Assembly (NCBI RefSeq): GCF_021730395.1
Contig: NC_069371.1
Span: 2,294,001-2,358,000 of the forward strand
Source of the DNA: Mercenaria mercenaria
Lineage: Eukaryota; Mollusca; Bivalvia; Venerida; Veneridae
Direction of reading: 5' to 3'
Length of the DNA stretch: 64,000 bases
Shown here: positions 22,601-34,600 of the stretch, piece after piece
Layout of the letters: every line of letters starts with the position of its first letter
Position numbering within the stretch: the stretch's first letter is position 1
The notes under the pieces: model-generated
Seen by the model: the letters and a program-made list of their open reading frames with translations, nothing else
Told to the model about the DNA's origin: nothing
The model's database searches: none
Made by a program: the position numbers and the translations under genes

Positions 22601-25600
22601 TTATAAAGAGTAAATCATTGGTCCCAGGTTATAAAACTGAAATTGGAGATCATCAGTGGAGTACAGTCATGTCAGAAGCTGGAGTTCTGAAATGGATCTG
22701 ATCTATGGATCATAGGGTTGCAAGTTCAATCCCCAGACAGGCAGTATGTTCTCCATGATGGTTTGATACAAACTTGCAAAATATCTTCAACAACAGTAGA
22801 TCTTGGATTCCATGATGAATCTGTCAAATCCAATCATAGGTTCCGGAGTTACGGCCCCTGATTGACCCCTGAAAGAGCCAAAATTTGTTTATTTTTACCT
22901 TGTGAACACAATAGAAGTGACATTTTATATTTGATTTTAACCACACTTAAACACAACTTAAGTCACAATAAGATCTTGGTTCCTTTCGAAATTTTCTATT
23001 TTGGCCCTTTCAGCCATATAGAGGTTTCATTTATGCTTTGATTTGATACAAACTTGCACAGAAAGATTATCTTGATGAACTCTAGGCCTGGATCGAAACT
23101 GGGTCATGTCGGGTCAAAAACTAGGTCATCAGGTCAAATCAAATGAAAGCTTGTTAACAACCTAGAGGCCACATTTATGATCCTATCTTCATGAAACTTG
23201 GTCAGAATGTTTATCTTGATAATTTCTAGGCCAAGTTCGAAACTGGGTCATATGGGGTCAAAAACTAGGTGGCATCAGGTCAAATCAAAGGAAAAGCTTG
23301 TTAACAACCTAGAGGCCACATTTATGATCCTATCTTCATGAAACTTGGTCTGAATGTTTATCTTGATAATTTCTAGGCCAGATTCGAAACTGGGTCATAT
23401 GGGGTCAAAAACTAGGTCACCCGGTCAGATCAAAGGAAAAGCTTGTTAACACTCTTGAGGCCACATTTATGACCCTATTTTCGTGAAACTTGGTCAGAAT
23501 GTTTATCTTGATGATTCCTAGGCCAAGTTTGAAACTGGGTCATATGGGGTCAAAAACTAGGTCACCTGGTCAAATCAAAGGAAAAGCTTGTTAAACACTC
23601 TTGTTCATTTGTGTGCATGAAACTTGGTCAGAATGTTTTTCTGCATGAAATATCGCATAAATTTTTATCTGGGGTCAAAAACTAGATCACCAGGTCAAAT
23701 CAAAGAATAAGCTTGTTAACACCCTAGGGGGCACATTTTTGATTCTATCTTCGTAAAACTTGATCAGAAAGTCTTGGATGATTTCAAATCTGGGTCAAGT
23801 GGGATCAAAAACTTTGTTTGTTTGTTTGTTTGGTTTAACGCCATTTTTCAACAGTATTTCAGTCATGTAACGGCGGGCAGTTAACCTAACCAGTGTTCCT
23901 TGATTCTGTACCAGTACAAACCTGTTCTCCGCAAGTAACTGCCAACTTCCCCACATGTATGAATCAGAGGTGGAGGACTAATGATTTCAGACACAATGTC
24001 GCTTACCAAATAGTCACAGAGAACATACGCCCAGCCCGTGGATCGAACTCATGACCCCGCGATCCGTAGACCGACGCTCTACCTACTGAGCTAAACGGGC
24101 GGGCTCACTAGGTCAAATTAAAGGAAAAGCTTGTATACACTCTAGAGGCCTCTTTTTTGCTCCAATCTTCCAGAAACTTTGTCAGAATGTTTGTTTTCAT
24201 GAAACTTTGGATCTGGGTCATGTGGGGTAAAAAAAACTAGGTCACTATGTCAAATCAAAGAAAATGCTTGTTTTCACTCAAGAGGCTACGTTTTTTGGTC
24301 CAATCTTAATGAAAATTGGTCAGAATATTTGTCTCCATGAAATCACTAGGTAAAACATGTTTACACTGTTATGGTGTGTTACTCAGGTGAGCGACCTAGG
24401 GCCATCTTGGCCCTCTTGTTTTTCAAAAGGTCCATTAATGACTTTGTATTTAAGCAAAATCACATATTTGTCTATTTACATGCTTATATTTAGTATCAGG
24501 TTGCAATTCTCTCTGATCTGGTCTTGTCTTGTCTGGTCTGGTCTGGTCTCTGGTCTGGGAAGGGATAAGACTGGTCTCTGGTCTGGGAAGGGATGGTCTG
24601 GTCTCTGGTCTGGTCTGGTCTGGTCTTGTCTTGTCTTGTCTTGTCTTGTCTTTTTCTTTGTCTTTGTCTTTTATGTTGTTTATTTACATGCTTATATTAT
24701 CAGGTTGCAATTCTCTCTGGTCTGGTCTGGTCTGGGATGGTCTGGTCTGGTCTTGACTTGTCTTGTCGTCTTGTTTTGTCTTGTCTTTGCCTTTGTCTCG
24801 TCTCGTCTCGACTCGTCTTTGTCTTGTCTTGACTTGATTTGACTTGTCTTCGTCTCGTCTCGTCTCATCTCGACTCGTCTTTGTCTTTGTCTCGTCTCAT
24901 CTCGTCTCATCTTCGACTTCGTCTTCGTCTTCATCTTGTCTTGTCTTGTCTTTGTCTTTGTCTTTGTCTTTGTCTTGTCTTTGAATTGTCTTGTGTCTTG
25001 GTCTTACCACAAATGAAGCCATAGGTTTCTTTGGGTTATCTACCACCTTAAAGTGAATAAAGTTCACCATATGACAATAATTTTGTCAGATGAAATTAAA
25101 CTTGTTACTAGTCATTTATACTGCAGTCAATTTAGCTCAGTTGTTAAACATGTTATGTGACCTTTGATTCTTGTGTTCAGAAACTTAATGAATGAGCCAC
25201 ACCATGAGAAAACCAACATAGTGGCTTTGCAGCAAGCATGGATCCAGAGTAGCCTTTTGCATCTGCGCAGTCTGGTCAGGATCCATGCTGTTTGCTAACA
25301 GTTTCTCTAATTGCATTAGGCTTTGAAAGCAAACAGCATTCCTTCTTCTTTCTTTTTGTTCTTTCTCATTTTCCCTTTCGTTTTTAAACCATCTTTTTTT
25401 ACTACATCCAAATAATACGAAATCTTCAGAATACCGCCCATTTTATTATTTTTTTTCTAAGGGCACACTGTCATTTCATCATTCATCAGTCATTATCCAG
25501 CCTTCAGTAGTATTAAAAAGACATATAAATAGATACTTTTTACAATATATAATTGTTCTACCTTTTTGAAAGCTATGAAGTATACATTGAAAGATGTAAT

Positions 25601-28600
25601 CTTGAAATTGTATGAATACTATATAATATAATTGATTATTCAGGATTTATATCAATGCACTGAAATGAAATAAAAATGAAAATTGGAATACTCAGATACT
25701 GTTATTCCACTTTCATATCATTTAAGATGATTCTAGTCGAGCTAAAGGAGCTAAGTGTAGTGTTTCTTTTCTTTAAAAAAACTCTTTAAATTATTTATTT
25801 CAGTATAACTGCAAGAACAAATTAAGAACTCACAAGAAACAAGTCCACACAGATGAAAAGAAGTTCATTTGTGATAAATGTGGTAAAAGTTTCAAAGCGT
25901 GGCCCTACCTCAAGCAACACAGGTAACTACGGTGTTCCGTTTGGACAGTCATGACTTTTTATTTAATACTAAACCGCGATGCACTATAGTACGATGACAA
26001 AAACGCGATAGCGCGATGGTACGATGATGAAACAACGATGGTACAATAGTGGAAATGCGATGGCACAGTGATGAAATCGGGATGGTACAATGGTGAAATG
26101 TCGATGTAATATCGCATTTTCAACAGCGTACCATCGTGTTTTCACCATCGTGCCATCGCTTTTTCACCGTCGTACCATTGCGTTTTAACCGCCGTGCCAT
26201 CACATTTTCATCATCGTACCATCGTGGTTTCACATCATACCATCGCGTTTTCACCATGGTACCATCGCCTTCCAGTAAGAAATGCGCAGTCTCGTGCACT
26301 TGTATTTTTGTCAACAATAGATGAATGTATCTCAATGTATTTTGAGAGAAGAAATTTACCATTTAGATTCTGCTGTTTTGCAAAATGTTTCACAAAATGT
26401 TCAGTGCTCAGTTCACTGTAAAATCTTCAAGGCCACGTCTTTTGTATTTTATGTATGCATGAAAGTAAATAAAAAGCTTGGTGTAATAGTCACATGGTAT
26501 TATTCAAACTCAGCTTGTTCTTGTTAGGATGTAGAAGGTACATAGTGCAATGTGAAAATGAGATTTATCAAGCCTGTATTTCACTGACACATATACTGTA
26601 CCATTGTGTATGACCAATGGAAGGCATTGGTACGATGGTGAAAATGTGATGGTACGATAATGAAAACGCAATGGTATGATGGTGATATTGCGATAGCACG
26701 ACGGTGAAAACGCGATGGAACGATGGTGAAGACACGATTATACGATGCTGTGAAAACGCGCTGGTACGATGGTGATAACATGATGGCACGATGGTGAAAA
26801 TGCGATAGTACGATGGTGAAAACATGATGGTACGATGATGAAAACGGGATGGTCTGATGATGAAAAAGTGATATTACATCGACATTTCACCATCGCACCA
26901 TCGCATTTTCACCATCATGCTATTATTGTTTCATCATTGTGCCATCGCGCAATCACATTTTCATCATCATACCATCGTGCATCGTATTAAATAAAAGTTG
27001 AATTCTTCATGTGAGGAAGCCATCCAGCTGGCTTACGGAAGGTCGGTGGTTCTACCCAGGTGCCTGTTCGTGATGAAATAATGCACGGAGGGGTACCTGG
27101 GGTCTTCCTCCACCATTAAAGCTGGAAAGTCGCCATATGACCTATCATGTGTCGGTGCGACATTAAATCCAACAAAAAAAGAAAAAAAAATTTAAAAAAA
27201 TTGTCTAGACGGAACACCGTAGGTAACTATACAATATCCAGTTTTTGTAGATTATCATTCACCAAGATACAAACTAAATGGGGCTATATTGGAGTCACTC
27301 ATGCCTCTTGGTCCGTCTGTTCATTTGTTTGTCTGTCCAACCAGCAACACATCATATCAGCTCCATATTTTCTTGACTGCTTGAAAGATTTTCATAAAAG
27401 TAGGACCAATTCTTAACCTCATCCAGACAATATGCAAAACACACAACCCTGGTCATTAGGTCCAAGGTCAAGATCACTCTTGGAGGTCAAATGGATTAAT
27501 TTTGTGTCCGCTCCTGATCTCCTTAATTGTTGGGAAGATTTGCATAAAACAAATATCAATGGTTAACCTTTTAAAGGTGATGGGTAGAGAGAAAGAACAA
27601 AGTCCAAGGTCAAGGTTACACATGGAGGTTAACGGTCAAATAGCTTAACATTGTATCTGCTTCATATCTAAACCCGAGAAGATTTTTACGAAACTTGCAT
27701 AAATTGTTAACCTTATCAAAACAATGTACAGAGCGCAAAACCCGGTCACTAAGTCACAACCTTTGATTTAACAGTGGAACTAGTGACCTTGGTTGTGCAC
27801 TGTACATAATAACTGTTTTGATAAGGCAAACAATAGGTGATAGTTTTATGCTTATCTTTCAAGCAGGTAAGAAGAAATGATGAGTAACCAAAATTAAGCT
27901 ATTTGACATTTGACCTCGAAGTATGACCTTGACCTTAGACTTTGTGACCTATTTTCTCTGCATGTCATCTGTATGAGGTTAACACTTGCTGCTAATTTTA
28001 GTCAGTTCATTCTTCAGGTATAGAAGATACGGTGACATTTTACATTAGATTTTAACCACACTGACACAACTTATATCTAAATTATGATCTCAATTCCTTT
28101 CGAAAAGCAGATAGATTCCTTCATGAGAGGTACTTCAAAGTGCACATATTATATACATGTACTAAAATACAATTATCAAATCTATTTCAGACAAATCCAT
28201 ATCAAAGAGAGAAATATACTGTGTCCGGTTTGCCCTATGAAATTCAAAACTGCGGGAGTGTTTAAGGCGCATTTGAAAACACATTCAGGTATATATAGCT
28301 CAATTCATTTAAAGTTTGTTTTTATATTACCCTACTGACATGTTGAGAACGAAAACGGCAAGAAAACACTAAATTTATTCTCGGAGCTGACTTGATTCAA
28401 TTACCCCAGCAGTGCAGCAGCCATTTTGACTAATCAAAATCCATATCCGAAATGTACCGTACTTTCAGGATATGAAGTAATATTCTGTCTCCATGTGACA
28501 TCTATTGACCAATAGAATGCAAGACATTAATTTTATAGGAGGCGAGATAAAGCACACTATTATGTATACATCTTTAACAGATATTAGATCAGTTTCCACC

Positions 28601-31600
28601 AAACTTCACTGAAGTGTTTTTTGGTTGGTTCCCTCTCTGATTCCTACATATATAGGTCATCTATGCTATGTCTAGGCCATTTTAGTGGCCATGGCAACCA
28701 AAAGGAAAAACTTTAAAATGTTCCTCTCAGAAACTTCTGGCCCAATTTCAAAATAGGGCTGTACCAGGAGGGAAAATAAGCTCAGGTAAGTAGCTGTAAC
28801 TGGATACCTAGTTTGACAGACAAGAACTTTGTAGCTTGTGTTAGATGTTGGTCATAGATCTATGCCACATTAAATAGAGCTTACCTATACTAGAAATGTA
28901 GCTGCTGTGGAAAGGGGTTAGCTTTCCCCGCATGGCTATATGGAAGACTTTAAAAATCTTCTCTGAAGCCGCATAGCTGGATTTCAACGAATCTTCACAG
29001 AAGTGATCAGTACCAACCCCAGTTGTGCATATCGTTGGCATGTTCCACTTAGCTGCACAAAATGGCTGCCAGCGCTAAAAATAGAAAAATCTTTCCTGCT
29101 TTCACAGGTCAAACTGCTGTTCAGATTTCAATGAAACTTCACAGGAGTGGTCAGTACCAAGCCTAGTTGTGCATACTGCTGCCATGTTTTGCTTCGCTGC
29201 ATAAAATGGCTGTCAGAGCTAAAGATAGCACATAGGGAGGAGACATATGTTTTTGTGACAAAAACACCTTCTAGTTTTCTTTTAATTTTTAGCTTGACTA
29301 TTCAAAGAATAGGGGACCTATCCTACTCGCCCCGGTGTCAGCGTGAGCATTAGCGTCATACAAATGTTAAAGTTTGTGTACCCCCCCAAATATTTTCAAA
29401 GTCCATTGAGATATTGCTTTGATATTTTGCATACTTGTTTACCATCATGACCCCAGTCTGTAAAAAGGAAGAGGCGGCGACTCTATCAAGCATTTTGACT
29501 GAATTATGGCCCTTTTTCGACTTAGAATAAATGTTAAAGTTTGCGTACCGCCCCAAATATTTTCAAAGTCCATTGAGATATTGCTTTCATATTTTGCATA
29601 CTTGTTTACCATCATGACCCCAGTCTGTAAAAAGGAGGAGGCAACTCTGTCAAGCATTTTGACTGAATTATGGCCCCTTTTCGACTTAGAATAAATGTTA
29701 AAGTTTGCGTACCACCCCAAATATTTTCAAAGTCCTACCATCATGACCCCAATCTGTAAAAAGGAGGAGGCAACTTTATCAAGCATTTTGACTGAATTAT
29801 GGCCCCTTTTTGACTTAGAATATGCTTATTGTAATGTTAAGTTTTACTCATAGCTTATATTATACTATCAAGCACTGAGAATAGTCGAGCACGCTGTCAA
29901 CTGACAGCTCTTGTTGTTTCTTTTGTTTAAGAAATAATAAGTTCCCAAGTTTGGTTTATCGTAGAATAACCCGTGTTTCGAGTTCTTATGCATAAGAATA
30001 TATCACGAAGGCCATAGGCCTGAGTGATATATTGTTTCGCATAAGAACAAAAAACTAGGGTTATTCTGCGATAAATCACACTTAGGAACTTGTTATTTCG
30101 ATTCTAACATGACACACTGGTGTCAACAGTGTTAGAAAAAATGGTAACTACTTTTTACGACGGTGCTATGCACCTGGATCCGATGACGTCATTGCACACG
30201 AGTGGTTTATTGCAGAATAACCCCAAATAGATTTTGCTCTACATGTATGTAGGTTATTTGCTGGTCGTGTTAGAATTTTCTATATTGTCTCATAGTACAT
30301 TTGTACCACAGTTGACATCCCAACTGCTCACATAATCCACCCCTCATCCACAGCCCCCACTTCCCCCACCCTCCCCTACATTTTTTTTCTATTTCTTGGT
30401 ATTGTGTTACAGAGTTCTGTGTCAACATTCACCCCCATCCCTATGACACACAAACACACATACAAACACACAAGGTTACCCGTCCATATTTATTAGTCCC
30501 CTACTGGTTGAAAACCAGTTTCGGGGACTATAGGAATGCATTTTTCTGTCTGTCCGTCATTCCGTCTGTCCGTCTGTCCTTCCGTCCGTCTGCAATTTCG
30601 TGTCCGGTACATAACTCTGTCATCCATGAAGGGATTTTAATATTTCTTGGCACAAATGTTTCCCATGATGAGGCGACATGTCCTGCATAAAACCCGGATC
30701 CCTAGCTTAAAGGTCAAGGTCACAATTTGAGGTCAAAGGTCAACAGGGCTTTTTTCCTGTCCGGTCCATAACTCTGCTATCCATGAAGGGATTTTAATAT
30801 TACTTGGCACAGATGTACCTCATAATAAGACGATATGTCATGCACAACTTTCAGACCACTAGCTCAAAGGTCAAGGTCACACTTGGCAGTCAAATGTTAG
30901 CATGGAATGAACAGGATCTGTTTGGTGTCCGGTCCATAACTTTGCCATCCATGAAGATATTTTAATATTGCTTGGCACAAATGTTCCCCATGAGACGACA
31001 TGTCGTGCACAAAGCCGGGACCCCTAACTTAAAGGTCAAGGTCACAATTTGAGGTCAAAGGTCAACAGGGCTTTTTTCCTGTCCAGTCCATAACTCTGCC
31101 ATCCATGAAGGGATTTTAATATTACTTGGCACAAATGTACCTCATAATAAGATGATGTGTCATGCACAACTTTCAGACCCATAGCTCAAAGGTCAAGGTC
31201 ACACTTGGCAGTCAAATGTTAGCATGGCATGAACAGGATCTGTTTGGTGTCCGGTCCATAACTCTGCCATCCATGAAGATATTTTAATATCATTTGGCAC
31301 AAATGTTCCCCATGATGAGACGACGTGTCATGCGCAAAGCCCGGACCCCTAGCTCAAAGGTCAAGGTCACAATAGGAGGTCAAAGGTCAAAAGGGTTTTT
31401 GTCCTGTCCAGAACTCTGTCATCTATCAAGGGATTTTGATAGTACTTGGCATAAATGTTCCCCATGATGAGGCAACATGTCATGTGCAACACCCAGAACC
31501 CTAGCTTAAAGGTCAAGGTCACACTTGGAGATCAAAGGTCAATGGGACATTTTCCTATCTGGTGTATATTTTTGTCATGCAAAACAGGATTTGGAAATTA

Positions 31601-34600
31601 CTTGGCACAAATGTTCTCCACTATGAGACGGAGTGTCATGCGCAAGAACCTGGTCCCTAGTTCGAAGGTCAAGGTCACACATAGAAGCCAAAGGTCAGAT
31701 ACAAGAATGACTTTGTCTGGAACACTTCTTCATGCATGGAGGGATTTTGATGTAATTTGGCATAAATGTTCACTACCATGAGACGGATTGTTGTGTGCAA
31801 GAACCAGGTCCCTAGGTCTAAGGTCAAGGTCACACTTAGAGGTCAAATGCCAGATTCAAGAATGACTTTGTCCGGAGTATTTCTTCATTATGCATGGAGG
31901 GATTTTGATGTAACTTGGTACAAATATTCACCACCCTGAGGCACTCTTGTTTTTTAGAAATATGTCCCTTTGTTATTACTATAAATAGCTTATATTGTAA
32001 CTTACTTATTACAGGCCATAGGGAAAAGTCAAGACCAGTTTTCTGTGGTACAACATGCATGTTACATCTGATTTAAAGGTGTATTTTGACCTATCTTTAC
32101 CTGGTAAAGAGTTTTGTGTGGACTTATATAGATTTTTTTTTTACTATAAATAACATATACGATACCTTTTTAGCTCACCAGAGCACAAAGTGCTCAAGGT
32201 GAGCTATTGTGACCGGTCATTGTCCAGCGTCTGGCGGCGTCCAAAACAATTTTTTTATTTACGCCTTAACTAGATTTGGTCACCAAAGATTTGTGTCATT
32301 AATTACATGTTATGACTTATTAGTCCCCTACTGGTTGAAAACCAGTTTCGGGGACTATAGGAATGCGCTTTTCCATCTGTCATTCCGTCCGTCTTTCAGT
32401 CCGTCTGCAATTTCGTGTCTGGTCTATAACTCTGTCATCCATGAAGGGATTTTAATATTACTTGGCATAAATGTTCCCCTTGATGAGACAACATGTCATG
32501 CTCAAAACCTGGACCTCTAGCTCAAAGTCTCAAGGTCAGTAGGGTTTTTTTTTTCTGTCAGGTCCAGAACTCTGTCATCCATCAAGGGATTTTAATATTA
32601 CTTGGCATAAATGTTCCCCTTGATGAGACGTGTCATGCGCAACACCAAGAACCCTAGCTTAAAGGTCATGGTCACACTTTGAGATCAAAGGTCAATGGGA
32701 CATTTTTCCTATCTGGTGTATATTTTTGTCATGCAAAACAGGATTTGGAAATTACTTGGCACAAATGTTCTCCACTATGAGACGGAGTGTCATGCGCAAG
32801 AACCTGGTCCCTAGTTCGAAGGTCAAGGTCACACATAGAAGCCAAAGGTCAGATACAAGAATGACTTTGTCTGGAACACTTCTTCATGCATGGAGGGATT
32901 TTGATGTAATTTGGCATAAATGTTCACTACCATGAGACAGATTGTTGTGTGCGAGAACCAGGTCCCTAGGTCTAAGGTCAAGGTCACACTTAGAGGTCAA
33001 ATGCCAGATTCAAGAATGACTTTGTCCGGAGTATTTCTTCATTATGCATGGAGGGATTTTGATGTAACTTGGTACAAATATTCACCACCCTGAGGCACTC
33101 TAGATTTGGTCACCAAAGATTTGTGTCATTAATTACATGTTATGACTTATTAGTCCCCTACTGGTTGAAAACCAGTTTCGGGGACTATAGGAATGCGCTT
33201 TTCCATCTGTCATTCCGTCCGTCTTTCAGTCCGTCTGCAATTTCGTGTCTGGTCTATAACTCTGTCATCCATGAAGGGATTTTAATATTACTTGGCATAA
33301 ATGTTCCCCTTGATGAGACAACATGTCATGCTCAAAACCTGGACCTCTAGCTCAAAGTCTCAAGGTCAGTAGGGTTTTTTTTTCTGTCAGGTCCAGAACT
33401 CTGTCATCCATCAAGGGATTTTAATATTACTTGGCATAAATGTTCCCCTTGATGAGACGTGTCATGCGCAACACCAAGAACCCTAGCTTAAAGGTCATGG
33501 TCACACTTTGAGATCAAAGGTCAATGGGACATTTTTCCCGTCTGGTGTATAACTTTGTCGTGCAAAACAGGATTTGAATATTATTTGGCACAAACGTTCA
33601 CCACTACAAGACGGAGTGTCATGCACAAGAACCTGGTCCCTAGGTCAAAGGTCAAGGTCAGACATAGAGGCTAAAGGTCAGATACAAGAATGACTTTGTC
33701 TGGAACACTTCTTCATGCATGGAGGGATTTTGATGTAACTCGGCATAAATGTTCACTACCATGAGACAGATTGTTGTGCACAGGAACCAGGTCCCTAGGT
33801 GTATTCCTTAAAAGTCTGATCGTCCCTGCTAGAATTAGTAACCTTAAAAATGTGTTTCAGTTCTGTTTCCAATGTTATTATAGTTTGATGTATATTTGCC
33901 CAATAGTTATTACAAAATGTATGATTGTTTTGTAATTGTGTGTATGTGTCTACATGCACATCTGTGCAGTCTGATCATGATAGTCTGCATTGTTCATATT
34001 TAGTCATTAAATTTACAGTGAACATAGAAATTTGGCAAGGAAATGGTTACACTGTTGTAAAAAAAACAACCAAAAAAGACATTTACTAGTTCAACAGTCC
34101 CCACAGAAAAGGGACATTGCTGATTTTGGACCTGACAGAATCAGTACATTTCAAGACAATCCGTCCTCCAGTATTTACAATGCTTTGATTTAGATGATTG
34201 TCCTTCAGTATCCAAAGTTTGAAGAAATTCTGTTATTGGGAAAAAATTTGCCTCAGTTCTAGCATACGCCTTTAAGCAGGGCTGTGTAACTCAGGTGAGC
34301 AGTCTAGAGCTATCATGGACCTCTTGTTTAATTGCTAAATTTCAGAATTTTACTTCCAATAGTTTGCAAGATATTGGCATTATAGTAAAGTTTATGTGTT
34401 TAAAAAATTCTGTGTTTATTTTTCAGATCAGAAGCCACACAACTGTGAGCAGTGTGGAAAGAAATTCAAACGAGCTGATTTGTTAACAACACACAAAAAA
34501 TATCACATGGAGGAGAAACCATTTCCTTGTCCTGAATGCTCGAAAACTTTCAAAGTGAAACAAGACATGAAAAAACATTTTAAGGTTCATCTACCACCGA

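Noticed and set aside
23040-24345. CRISPR-like regular array
   Set aside because: Units are about 125 bp with no distinct repeat/spacer division; eukaryotic tandem repeat.
24357-25024. WSGLVWSGLVLSCLV-type frames and KTKSKMRRDETR on the other strand
   Set aside because: Translations of a low-complexity pyrimidine tract.
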